Assembly: GCF_002954325.1 (NCBI RefSeq)
Contig: NZ_MQVX01000001.1
Span: 1,394,196 to 1,458,195 of the forward strand
Reading direction: 5' to 3'
Length of the DNA stretch: 64,000 nt
Origin: Aureicoccus marinus
GTDB lineage: Bacteria > Bacteroidota > Bacteroidia > Flavobacteriales > Flavobacteriaceae
In this document: positions 1 to 7,406 of the stretch, in pieces
Numbering within the stretch: position 1 is the first letter of the stretch
Layout: each line of letters starts with the position of its first letter
Made by a program: the position numbers and the translations under genes
The notes under the pieces: model-generated
What the model was told of the DNA's origin: nothing
The model's input: only the letters and a program-made list of their open reading frames with translations
Databases searched by the model: none

Positions 1-1
1 C

Positions 2-106
2 AACGTATACAACCGTTTGCTCATCCAACTGAGCACTCATGATGCAGGGGGCATCACCGAGAATGATTTTACCCTGGCACACACCATCGAAAAGCTTTAC
101 GGTTAG
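2..106 (+). CDS. C-terminal fragment of an unidentified protein
   Basis: An open frame enters from the left edge of the window and ends at a TAG at 104-106. It encodes the last 34 residues of a protein, ending in HTIEKLYG. Nothing in this short tail identifies a family. It lies 43 bp upstream of yebC on the same strand, so the two may be cotranscribed. The reading frame is supported only by the lack of internal stops and by its position. Confidence 0.4.
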   Translation, partial: NVYNRLLIQLSTHDAGGITENDFTLAHTIEKLYG

Positions 107-149
107 TCGGGTTTCTTTAAATTTGTTACTGTTCGAATTGAATTGAATT

Positions 150-860
150 ATGGGAAGAGCATTTGAATTCCGCAAAGCCAGAAAAATGAAACGTTGGGCA
201 GCCATGTCCAAAGCCTTTACCCGTATCGGGAAGGATATTGTCATGGCCGTAAAAGAGGGTGGTCCTGATCCAGATGCCAACTCCCGACTGCGTGCTGTAA
301 TTCAAAATGCCAAGGCGGTAAACATGCCCAAAGACAATATCGAAAGGGCCATCAAACGCGCTTCCGATAAGAATCAGGGCGACTACAAAGAACTGCTTTA
401 TGAAGGATACGCGCCTCACGGTATTGCCATTCTGGTCGAAACGGCAACCGACAACAACACCCGGACCGTGGCGAACATCCGCAGTTACTTCAACAAGTGC
501 AACGGAAGTCTCGGCACCTCCGGTTCAGTGGAATTCATGTTCGACCACACCTGCAATTTCCGTATCAATGGCGAGGGTATCGACCCCGAAGAGCTGGAAC
601 TCGAAATGATTGATTACGGGGCTGAGGAGGTTTTTGTGGATGAAGATGGAATTCTGATTTACGCACCCTTCGAGCAATTTGGAGCTATTCAAAAAGAACT
701 GGAAAGCCGCGAAATTGAGATTCTTTCATCCGGTTTTGAACGCATTCCTCAGGTGACTAAACAACTCAATGAAGAACAGGTGGCCGATGTAGAAAAGCTT
801 CTCGAAAAAATTGAGGAAGATGATGACGTACAAAACGTCTACCACACCATGCAGGAATAG
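150..860 (+). CDS. yebC: YebC/PmpR (TACO1) family regulatory protein
   Basis: The 236-residue protein is full length for the YebC/TACO1 family. It starts with the typical MGRAFEFRKA segment and continues with a conserved N-terminal helical domain (AFTRIGKDIVMAVKEGG, NMPKDNIERAIKRA). The family motif YEGYAPHGIAILVE sits near residue 85 and the central alpha/beta domains follow. Members are described either as DNA-binding regulators or, more recently and in mitochondria (TACO1), as factors that help ribosomes through difficult sequences such as proline runs. Which role applies here cannot be read from the sequence. The ATG at 150 gives the complete conserved N-terminus. It is followed by a small exported protein on the same strand. 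Confidence 0.95.
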   Translation: MGRAFEFRKARKMKRWAAMSKAFTRIGKDIVMAVKEGGPDPDANSRLRAVIQNAKAVNMPKDNIERAIKRASDKNQGDYKELLYEGYAPHGIAILVETATDNNTRTVANIRSYFNKCNGSLGTSGSVEFMFDHTCNFRINGEGIDPEELELEMIDYGAEEVFVDEDGILIYAPFEQFGAIQKELESREIEILSSGFERIPQVTKQLNEEQVADVEKLLEKIEEDDDVQNVYHTMQE

Positions 861-919
861 TGTTAGGATTTCCTTTCACTTTCGTCCAAGCAAGAGATAA
901 GCTATACTACACCCATTCC

Positions 920-1408
920 ATGAGATTTCTCCTTTTGCTTTTTTTCTTGCCCTTTGCGCTCCAGGCGCAAAACATGACTCCTGAACGATTGGAGGAGCTC
1001 ATTCGTCAAGAAGCCGACTCCGTTCAGACTCAAAACAACATGATTCAATTTAAGGTGAACCAGTCCGTGCTTTTGTGCATCTACGACGCCAATGCGAACC
1101 GTATGCGCATCATCTCACCGATTGTGGAGCGGAGTGCTTTGGAAGAAAAAGATCTTTTGAATGCTTTGGTAGCCAACTTTCATTCGGCCCTGGATGTTCG
1201 TTATGCCTTATCCGACGAAATCATTTGGTCGGTCTATACCCACCCCCTGCAACAGCTCTCTGATGCCCAAGTGGTTGATGCCATCCAGCAGGTTTACGCT
1301 GCGGCCCTCACTTTTGGCAATACCTTTTCCAGTACGGGTATGATTTTTCCGAGAAGCGTAAACAGCCGGAGAATAAAAAAAGAAAGAGATTCGGTGCGGA
1401 AGTTCTAG
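920..1408 (+). CDS. small exported protein, possibly YbjN/secretion-chaperone-like fold
   Basis: The frame is open from 860, but the ATG at 920 is preferred. It gives a 162-residue protein that begins directly with a signal peptide (MRFLLLLFFLPFALQAQ), and the Q after ALQA is the cleavage context common in Bacteroidota. The mature part has a strand-rich core (IQFKVNQSVLLCIYD, RMRIISPI) followed by a helix and a conserved-looking NFHSALDVRYAL segment. This pattern resembles YbjN or type III chaperone-like folds, but that is inference from pattern only. The C-terminus is basic (RRIKKERDSVRKF). Its stop overlaps the 3' end of the convergent HAD gene by 4 bp. Confidence 0.7.
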   Translation: MRFLLLLFFLPFALQAQNMTPERLEELIRQEADSVQTQNNMIQFKVNQSVLLCIYDANANRMRIISPIVERSALEEKDLLNALVANFHSALDVRYALSDEIIWSVYTHPLQQLSDAQVVDAIQQVYAAALTFGNTFSSTGMIFPRSVNSRRIKKERDSVRKF

Positions 1409-2115
1409 TGCTTCAGATAAGACAGTATATCCCGAAGAGAATCCAATTTTAAATAGTCTTTGCGTAGTTGTTCTTCGTCCTTGACTTCCTCATGCGCCCA
1501 GGTGGTATGGAAAGGTACGTGCGCCGCCTGAGCCCCCAATTCAATAAGAGGCAGTACATCCGATTTTAGGGAGTTCCCAATCATCAAAAACTCTTCTACC
1601 GGGATTTGCAAGTGTTCTAAGAGGTGGGCGTAGTTCGAGGATTGCTTATCGCTCAGCACCTCGACGTGGTGGAAGTAATCGATTAAGCCCGACTTTTCGA
1701 GCTTCCGCTCCTGATCCAAAAGATCTCCTTTGGTTAGAACTATCAGGCGGTAATGGGGTTGCAGGGCTTGAAGTACCTCCTCCACGCCTTCCAACAGTTC
1801 GACCGGATGCGAAATCATGGTCTTCCCCATTTCCAGTATTTTCCACAGGGTTTCTGGCGGCACCTCTCCGTTCGAAAGGTCCAAAGCAGACTCTATCATA
1901 GACAGCATAAAACCTTTGATCCCATAACCGTAAATGCCCAGGTTTTGCATTTCGACCTTAAACAATTCCTGATCGATCTTATTCTTGGTCTCGTAGCCTT
2001 CTAAAAGCGCCGCAAAGCCCTCTTCGGTTTCTCTGAAATAGGACTCGTTTACCCACAGGGTATCGTCGGCATCAAAGCCAACCACTTTAATGTGGGAGTA
2101 ATCAGGTGAATTCAT
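1405..2115 (-). CDS. HAD family hydrolase
   Basis: This is a haloacid-dehalogenase superfamily phosphatase of 236 residues. Motif I is VGFDADDTLW (DxDxT, nucleophile Asp and acid/base Asp), motif II is IVLTKGD, motif III is the Lys in VLSDKQ, and motif IV is MIGNSLKSDV. A helical cap lies between motifs I and II, so it is subclass C1. The substrate is unknown. The ATG at 2115 makes an ATGA overlap with the kdsB stop, whereas an alternative ATG at 2133 would lie well inside kdsB. Coupling to kdsB hints at a sugar phosphate substrate. However, it is longer than the KdsC phosphatases and lacks their layout, so KDO-8-P phosphatase is not claimed. Confidence 0.9.
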   Translation of the reverse strand: MNSPDYSHIKVVGFDADDTLWVNESYFRETEEGFAALLEGYETKNKIDQELFKVEMQNLGIYGYGIKGFMLSMIESALDLSNGEVPPETLWKILEMGKTMISHPVELLEGVEEVLQALQPHYRLIVLTKGDLLDQERKLEKSGLIDYFHHVEVLSDKQSSNYAHLLEHLQIPVEEFLMIGNSLKSDVLPLIELGAQAAHVPFHTTWAHEEVKDEEQLRKDYLKLDSLRDILSYLKH

Positions 2116-2864
2116 GTGTTGTTTTGGTTCCATTTAGCATTGGCCTCCTCCAGGTCTTCCGGCGTATCGATACCGATACTGGGGCGGCTGGTTTCGAGCA
2201 TTCGAAGTCGACGTCCGTACTCCAAAAAACGAATGGCTTCGATTTTTTCGCTCGCCTCTAAGGGTGCAATTGGGAGTTCTTTAAAATCCAACAATGCCTG
2301 GCGACGGAAGGCATAGACCCCGATATGCTGGTAATAAGGTGCCTTGGCCTCTTGATCTCTTGGATAGGGAATCGGAGAGCGAGAAAAATAGAGGGCGAAG
2401 CCCGCCTGGTCTGTCACGACCTTGACCACATTGGGATTGACGATTCTTTCCTCCTCCTCAATGCGCACCATCAAGGAAGCCAAATCAATTTCTTTTTGTT
2501 CATCCGCTTCAAAAAGGCGAATAAGTTGGGCCAAGGATTCCCGATCGATGAAGGGTTCGTCTCCTTGTACATTAATAGCTACATCTGTGTCGATATAGTC
2601 GATGGCTTCTGCAAGACGATCACTTCCGGTATCGTGCTCTTGCTGACTGCGCAGTACTTTTCCACCCAAACCGGTAATACACCTTTGTATACGGTCATCA
2701 TCGGTGACCACATAGACCTCATCAAATAGTTGGCTGTTGACCACCGCTTCATAAGTGCGGGCCAGGACCGGTTTACCGCCCAGGTCTTTGAGTAGTTTTC
2801 CGGGAAAACGGCTGGCCTGATACCGAGCGGGTATCAGAGCAACCACATGTAGTTTCTTCGGCAT
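2112..2864 (-). CDS. kdsB: 3-deoxy-manno-octulosonate cytidylyltransferase (CMP-KDO synthetase)
   Basis: KdsB activates KDO with CTP to CMP-KDO for lipopolysaccharide inner-core synthesis in the cytoplasm. The 250-residue protein has the usual length. It opens with the nucleotide-binding motif ALIPARYQASRFPGKLL, followed by GGKPVLARTYEAV. It also has VTDDDRIQ, the HDTGSDRLAEA segment and the VQGDEPFI motif that binds metal and nucleotide. The late SRSPIPYPR segment and HIGVYAFRR are also family hallmarks. It is flanked by the HAD gene (4-bp overlap) and by a DUF4126 membrane protein that ends directly at its start, so the three probably form one transcription unit. Confidence 0.97.
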   Translation of the reverse strand: MPKKLHVVALIPARYQASRFPGKLLKDLGGKPVLARTYEAVVNSQLFDEVYVVTDDDRIQRCITGLGGKVLRSQQEHDTGSDRLAEAIDYIDTDVAINVQGDEPFIDRESLAQLIRLFEADEQKEIDLASLMVRIEEEERIVNPNVVKVVTDQAGFALYFSRSPIPYPRDQEAKAPYYQHIGVYAFRRQALLDFKELPIAPLEASEKIEAIRFLEYGRRLRMLETSRPSIGIDTPEDLEEANAKWNQNNT

Positions 2865-3437
2865 TTAAGCAGTTTTGCGTCGAGGACGGAGCTTGCGGTA
2901 AATAAAAAAGACAAAAAACAGGATAAATACCACCAGAATCCCAGCGATGACGGGCATAAAAAGAGAGGCCAAGGAAACGGTTGCTGCGGCTCCAGTCTCG
3001 ACCGCGCCCACCACGGGATTCGCGAGTCCCCCGGTTGTCGCTGTTGAAGTAAGACGACCGGCGGCGTTGGCGCCTTTTATCGCGGTGGCGGTTCCTCCCC
3101 CTGCTATAATAGCCAGGGACCAGGTAATAACGGGATCCAGATCCGAAACCGTTGCAACCATTACGGCTGTTCCGGCAATTGCGGCCAAGGGTATGGCAAT
3201 ACTGTCTAAAGCGTTATCGACCCAAGGAATCAGGTAGGCAAATACCTCCGCTACGGTAGCGATCCCCAGGGTGGTAATTGCAGCCGTACTGCCAATCCAA
3301 TCCCAGCTTTCATTGAGTTCCAATATTCCGTAGTTAGAAGCCAGACTCAAAGCAAAAAGAGGTAAAAAGACTCGGAAACCTGCCGAGGCGGCCAGGCCAA
3401 TTCCTAAAAAAAGACTTGCGATTAATTCTTGTGACAT
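2865..3437 (-). CDS. DUF4126 family membrane protein
   Basis: The 190-residue hydrophobic protein has about five predicted membrane segments and a basic C-terminus (YRKLRPRRKTA). It matches the DUF4126 pattern: an N-terminal LFLGIGLAASAGFRVFLPL segment, followed by WVDNALDSIA and the small-residue-rich GGGTATAIKGANAAGRLTS loop. The function of DUF4126 is unknown. The ATG at 3437 (MSQELIASL) was chosen over an upstream start at 3494 that would run into the helicase gene. The stop codon directly abuts the kdsB start, and the helicase gene ends 25 bp upstream, which suggests an operon of helicase, DUF4126, kdsB and HAD. Confidence 0.85.
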   Translation of the reverse strand: MSQELIASLFLGIGLAASAGFRVFLPLFALSLASNYGILELNESWDWIGSTAAITTLGIATVAEVFAYLIPWVDNALDSIAIPLAAIAGTAVMVATVSDLDPVITWSLAIIAGGGTATAIKGANAAGRLTSTATTGGLANPVVGAVETGAAATVSLASLFMPVIAGILVVFILFFVFFIYRKLRPRRKTA

Positions 3438-3462
3438 AATGTATTCTCTTCTTCTAATATAG

Positions 3463-4887
3463 TTATTCTGCAAAAAACGAGCCAGGAAAACCAATGAGGT
3501 ACAGCTTCTCTCTGGCCCGGGTAACGGCTGTATAAAGCCAGCGCAAATAATCCCGGTTTACGCCATCAGGCAGATAAGGCTGTTCCACAAATACCCTGGA
3601 CCACTGTCCCCCCTGGGACTTATGACAAGTCAAGGCATAGGCAAACTTCACTTGCAAGGCATTGAAGTACTTGTTGTTTTTGACGGCCAAAAAGCGCTTA
3701 TAGTTCGACTTTTCATCCGCGTAATCTTCACGAACAGACTGGTAAAGGCGGTTGCTTTCTTCGTAAGAAAGTGAAGGCCCTTCCCCATTAAGGGTGTCCA
3801 AAAGCAAAACGGTTTCGAAGGGTTTCTGATCCGGATAATCCACCAATTTGACTTTGGCTTCTGCAAAACGGAAACCGTAGAGTTCCTTAATACCAAAGAG
3901 TTCCAACAATTCGACGATGTCTCCATTGGCAACAAAGCCTGCCTCAGATTTTGGATCGAGCCAGAAATAATTGTTGCGTACCACCATGAGGTAGTCCCCG
4001 ATGGCCACTTCCTGATCCAGGAACAGGATTTTTTGGCGAATGGTCTGGTTGTAGCGTATCGCCCGCTTGTTAGAGCGAACAATGAGGGCGGTTTCTTCAC
4101 GACCCACTTCCGAATAGGATTCGTCAATGGCTTCCTGAATCTCGTAGCCATCCACCAAGCGTACAATATCAGGGTAACCCACAAGTTCAAACTGAAACTG
4201 TTCAAAAAACTCTTCCTGAAGCTGTTCCCGAATACGCGTCGCATTTACCAGTATGCCGGACTCCGCAGCCTGACGAACCACGTCGGTTAACTCGGCCGGT
4301 TGCACTTCCTTCGAAAAAGAAAGGCTGAGGGTATGCTCATCCAGAGCCGGGCTCAAGTCAGATCGAACAGGAGGCAATTGAGCCGTATCCCCAATAAGGA
4401 TAAGTTTACAACGCACTCCTGAGTCTACGTACTTAATCAAATCCTGCAATAGAGAACCGTTTTCGAACATTTTTTGATCGGAAGGTTGATCGGGAATCAT
4501 GGAGGCCTCATCGACCAAAAAGAGCGTGTCTCGGTGGGTATTCCGCGCCAAAACAAATTTGACACCCCCGCCGGGTTCAGACTTGGGATTGTAAATCTTG
4601 CGGTGAATGGTACTGGCCTCTTTACCGGAGTACAGGCGGATGACTTTGGCTGCCCTTCCGGTGGGCGCTAGCTGTACCGCTTTCATTTTCAGGTGCCAGA
4701 GTTGACTATTCAAGACACTGAGCAAGGTTGTTTTACCGGTTCCCGCGTATCCTTTGAGCAAAAACACCTGGCCTTTTTTACCATCGACACAAAAGCTGGC
4801 GAGCATACGCAATACTTCTTCCTGCTCCGATGTAAGATCGAAGGGAAATTTGCGTTTAAGGAAAGTGAAGAATTCAGTGGCTGTCAA
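3463..4887 (-). CDS. RecD-like superfamily 1 DNA helicase (AAA family ATPase)
   Basis: The 474-residue protein has Walker A LKGYAGTGKTTLL near residue 50, the TGRAAKVI motif Ia, Walker B DEASM (LFLVDEASMIP), motif III LIGDTAQLPP and a C-terminal UvrD-like block. That block contains ALTCHKSQGGQW (motif V) and YTAVTRAREKLYLIG (motif VI). This is the architecture of the stand-alone RecD2/Dda-like 5'-3' helicases common in Bacteroidota, without the long RecD2 N-terminal region. A role in repair or replication restart is expected from the family; the partner is unknown. The gene is transcribed divergently from the pilin-like gene at 4998. The AGCCCT/AGGGCT inverted repeat at 4899-4917 lies just upstream of its start. 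Confidence 0.9.
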   Translation of the reverse strand: MTATEFFTFLKRKFPFDLTSEQEEVLRMLASFCVDGKKGQVFLLKGYAGTGKTTLLSVLNSQLWHLKMKAVQLAPTGRAAKVIRLYSGKEASTIHRKIYNPKSEPGGGVKFVLARNTHRDTLFLVDEASMIPDQPSDQKMFENGSLLQDLIKYVDSGVRCKLILIGDTAQLPPVRSDLSPALDEHTLSLSFSKEVQPAELTDVVRQAAESGILVNATRIREQLQEEFFEQFQFELVGYPDIVRLVDGYEIQEAIDESYSEVGREETALIVRSNKRAIRYNQTIRQKILFLDQEVAIGDYLMVVRNNYFWLDPKSEAGFVANGDIVELLELFGIKELYGFRFAEAKVKLVDYPDQKPFETVLLLDTLNGEGPSLSYEESNRLYQSVREDYADEKSNYKRFLAVKNNKYFNALQVKFAYALTCHKSQGGQWSRVFVEQPYLPDGVNRDYLRWLYTAVTRAREKLYLIGFPGSFFAE

Positions 4888-4956
4888 TCGCCTGCTTTAG
4901 CCCTCTAAGATAGGGCTGAAATTGGCATTTAAAGTTTATCGATTAAAAAAAAATGA

Positions 4957-4964
4957 TAGATTTG
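4957..4964 (+). promoter_or_regulatory. Bacteroidota -7 promoter element for the pilin-like/DUF3822/rsmD operon
   Basis: TAGATTTG matches the TAnnTTTG consensus exactly and lies 33 bp before the ATG at 4998. This predicts a leader of about 30 nt. I see no clear -33 TTG at the expected spacing. Confidence 0.5.
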
Positions 4965-4997
4965 TTGCTAACCACTTTAACAAAATAACTCCGTAAA

Positions 4998-5642
4998 ATG
5001 AAAACCATTCTGCAAATTGTCTTATGGCTCGTTTGTATCGTTTTGGGCTACATGATCTTTCAGTCCGTAAACGCTCCAATCAAATTCAACAAAGTACGAC
5101 AAGAGCGCTTCTCTGCCGTCATTGTAAAGCTTAAGGATATCCGCGATGCGCAGGAGGCTCATAAATCAGTCACCGGACAATACGCTAAGAATTTCGATAA
5201 CCTCATTGCTTTTGTTGACACAGCACAATACACGATCACGCAACAAAGAGATTCTTCTTTCATGCGTTACGACAAGATCTACCGAATCGACTTGCAGGTT
5301 GACACGGTAGTCGTTGACACGCTAGGTTTCGTTAAAGTACGTGACTCACTCTTCAGAAACAGTGATCGCTACAAGAATCTAGCTTCTGTACCTGGGGCAC
5401 AAGGAGATGAGAAATTCTCTATGGAAGCTGGCACAGTGGATAAAGGAGGATTTACTGCTCCAGTGTTTGTCGCTAGTGTTAAGAAAGACGTGATCCTTTA
5501 CGATCAACCACAAGATTTAAGAATCAAGGAAAATGCTCATGAAAGTATCGAGGAAGTCGATGGTGATGAAATCCGTGTTGGTTCTATGGACGAAGTAAGT
5601 ACCAGTGGAAACTGGCCTTCTATCTATGACAGAAAGAAATAG
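4998..5642 (+). CDS. membrane-anchored protein with pseudopilin-like N-terminal half
   Basis: The 214-residue protein is anchored by one N-terminal membrane helix (residues 3-22) with little before it. Residues 35-75 read KLKDIRDAQEAHKSVTGQYA followed by NFDNLIAFV. This I..AQ..H....G.Y....L pattern is typical of the region after the hydrophobic helix in type II secretion pseudopilins and type IV pilins. There is no prepilin-peptidase Gly-Phe/Glu5 motif, so it is not a classical prepilin. The C-terminal half is acidic and unrecognised. It is co-directional with DUF3822 (17-bp overlap) and rsmD. The family is conserved in Bacteroidota but has no known function; the pilin likeness is inference. 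Confidence 0.7.
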   Translation: MKTILQIVLWLVCIVLGYMIFQSVNAPIKFNKVRQERFSAVIVKLKDIRDAQEAHKSVTGQYAKNFDNLIAFVDTAQYTITQQRDSSFMRYDKIYRIDLQVDTVVVDTLGFVKVRDSLFRNSDRYKNLASVPGAQGDEKFSMEAGTVDKGGFTAPVFVASVKKDVILYDQPQDLRIKENAHESIEEVDGDEIRVGSMDEVSTSGNWPSIYDRKK

Positions 5643-6450
5643 TTCGCATAACGTAACGACGGTTACAAAGAAATTGTCCATTCAGGCTAGCTTGAATGGA
5701 CTTTCTTTTTCCATCCTAAATCAGGAGAACCAAACCATTGAGGCCAGCAAGAGAATGGCCTTACCCGAAGGCACCAAAGCCAGCACCATTGGTGAAGAGC
5801 TCAAGGCCTTCTTCCATCTCTTTGATTTGGGCAGAGAGCCCTTTGCAGAGGTGGTGATCATACACAGTTCTCCTCAATTCAGCCTGGTTCCTAAGAGTTT
5901 ATTTGACCCGACGGAGTTGGCCCATTACCTCAAACTCAACACCCGTATTCAGCGCTCAGACGAAATCGACTACGACGAGATGTTGCACACCGATTTGGTG
6001 AATGTCTATGTTCCTTTTGATGGAGTCAATGCCTACATCAAGGATTTATTTCCTTCTGTGGAAGTGCTACACAGCGGGAGCATTCTTATTCAAAGTCTAT
6101 TACAGATGCCCGGTTGGGACGACCAGCCCCAAGCCTTTGTCAATGTTGGAGATCGCTCCCTAGAGTTGGTCGTTCTCAAAGGAAAGAATCTCTTGTTGTA
6201 CAACCATTTCGAATACACCACCCAAGAAGACTTCCTGTATTTCCTTTTGTTCGCCCTTGAACAGCTCGGACTGGACAAGGATCAGGTCGAGGTCAAAATG
6301 CTAGGCGATATCGCTGAAGGAGATCCACTCTACGCGCTGTGCGATCGTTATCTGAAAAAGATGTCGATCTTCTTTCCGAAAAACCCCTATCAACTGAATC
6401 AGAACACGGCGGAAGACTATATTGACTTCGCCGTTTTAAGCAGCTTCTAA
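5626..6450 (+). CDS. DUF3822 family protein, probable actin-like (PilM/GspL-like) fold
   Basis: The 274-residue DUF3822 protein was assigned from its position before rsmD and its overall pattern. It alternates beta strands and helices in two halves. The second half runs from a strand-turn-strand (AFVNVGDRSLELVVLKG) through a helix to a strand ending in Gly (VEVKMLGDI). That arrangement matches the second subdomain of actin-like PilM and GspL proteins. No signal peptide or membrane segment is visible, so it should be cytoplasmic. The ATG at 5626 lies inside the upstream gene (17-bp overlap); the GTG at 5605 is less likely. Its stop overlaps the rsmD start by one base (TAATG). The function is unknown. 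Confidence 0.8.
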   Translation: MTERNSSHNVTTVTKKLSIQASLNGLSFSILNQENQTIEASKRMALPEGTKASTIGEELKAFFHLFDLGREPFAEVVIIHSSPQFSLVPKSLFDPTELAHYLKLNTRIQRSDEIDYDEMLHTDLVNVYVPFDGVNAYIKDLFPSVEVLHSGSILIQSLLQMPGWDDQPQAFVNVGDRSLELVVLKGKNLLLYNHFEYTTQEDFLYFLLFALEQLGLDKDQVEVKMLGDIAEGDPLYALCDRYLKKMSIFFPKNPYQLNQNTAEDYIDFAVLSSF

Positions 6451-6995
6451 TGCGAATCATTTCGGGGGTCCACAAAGGCAGAAGACTACAGGCTCCAAAA
6501 AAGTTGCCCATTCGTCCAACCACCGATATGGCCAAGGAAGGGCTCTTCAATTTTTTGCAGCATCGCTACCACATTCAAGAAGCCCGGGTTCTGGATCTCT
6601 TTGCCGGCAGTGGAAATATCGCTTATGAATTCGCCTCTCGCGGGGCTGAACTTGTTACCGCAGTTGACCAACACAATGGCTGTATTCAGTACATCCACAA
6701 AACCACCAAGGAGCTCGATCTTCCCATCACTCCTATCCGCTCCTCGGCCATGGTCTATTTGCAAAAAAACCGCTACCCGATGGACTTTGTCTTCGCAGAT
6801 CCTCCTTATGATTTTGACAAAGACATCCTACTACAATTGGTAGAATCCGTGATGAATACCGAAAATCCAGTTTTAGCAGAAGAGGGTTGCTTTATTTTGG
6901 AACACCGGCCACAAATTGATTTTGAGGACGCTCCTGGTTTTTTTGAAAGCCGCAAATACGGGAGTAGCGTCTTTAGCTTTTTTACGCACCCGTAA
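6450..6995 (+). CDS. rsmD: 16S rRNA (guanine(966)-N(2))-methyltransferase RsmD
   Basis: The 181-residue protein opens with the RsmD signature MRIISGVHKGRRLQAP and continues with RPTTDMAKEGLFN. The SAM-binding motif VLDLFAGSGNIAYE is followed by the acidic strand end AVDQ. The catalytic FADPPYDF (the D/N-PPY motif of N6/N2 methyltransferases) comes next. It methylates G966 (E. coli numbering) of 16S rRNA in assembled 30S particles. The one-base TAATG overlap with DUF3822 implies coupled translation. It converges on the RNase P RNA gene. Confidence 0.95.
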   Translation: MRIISGVHKGRRLQAPKKLPIRPTTDMAKEGLFNFLQHRYHIQEARVLDLFAGSGNIAYEFASRGAELVTAVDQHNGCIQYIHKTTKELDLPITPIRSSAMVYLQKNRYPMDFVFADPPYDFDKDILLQLVESVMNTENPVLAEEGCFILEHRPQIDFEDAPGFFESRKYGSSVFSFFTHP

Positions 6996-7011
6996 TGGTG
7001 TGCTCCTAAAA

Positions 7012-7305
7012 AAGAAAAGCAGGCCATAAGCCGGATTCTGTCGAGCCTTATCATTTATCTGGACTTCCGGTTACCCGAAAGCTCTAGCCGCCTACCCCCC
7101 AATTCGGGCGTGCCGCCCTCAAACACTGGTGTACATGGCGTTTCACCGCATAGAGTTTACCTGATTTCACTACAGCCGAACTGTACTTGCTTTCTGTTGC
7201 ACTGGTCCTCACCTCTCGGCGGACGGGCGTTACCCGCTATGCTGCACTGTGGTGTCCGGACTTTCCTCCCGTCCACGAAGGACGAGCGATAAGGTGGCCT
7301 GCTCG
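7012..7305 (-). ncRNA. rnpB: RNase P RNA (class A)
   Basis: Read on the minus strand, the 5' part contains GAGCAGGCCACC and then the universally conserved GAGGAAAGTCCGGACACC. The 3' end carries AGAATCCGGCTTATGG and GGCCTGC, which pairs back to the 5' GCAGGCC to form the P1/P2 stems. The internal ACAG and GGGTAA regions also fit a bacterial type A RNA of about 295 nt. The 3' terminal stem is followed by CTTTTCTTTTTT on the minus strand, which can serve as the terminator. Ends are estimated from the terminal stem and the upstream promoter element and may be off by several bases. Confidence 0.95.
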
Positions 7306-7308
7306 CGG

Positions 7309-7316
7309 CAAAGGTA
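7309..7316 (-). promoter_or_regulatory. -7 promoter element of rnpB
   Basis: TACCTTTG on the minus strand fits TAnnTTTG and ends about 4-5 bases before the expected RNase P RNA 5' end. This gives a useful calibration for how far transcription starts from the motif in this genome. No obvious -33 TTG is seen. Confidence 0.6.
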
Positions 7317-7381
7317 CAGGTATTGTTAATAAGTATTTCCTTCGAAGCCAGACATCCAAACCAATATGAAAAGGCGATTTT

Positions 7382-7389
7382 TATCTTTG
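7382..7389 (+). promoter_or_regulatory. -7 promoter element of dnaX
   Basis: TATCTTTG on the plus strand matches the Bacteroidota -7 consensus and lies 17 bp before the dnaX ATG. This predicts a leader of about 12 nt. It is divergent from the rnpB promoter. Confidence 0.55.
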
Positions 7390-7406
7390 TATGAAAGCCC
7401 AATGGC

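Noticed and set aside
4899..4917. AGCCCT/AGGGCT inverted repeat upstream of the helicase gene
   Set aside because: Six-base arms only, no T-run and no repeat elsewhere; not enough to call an operator or terminator.
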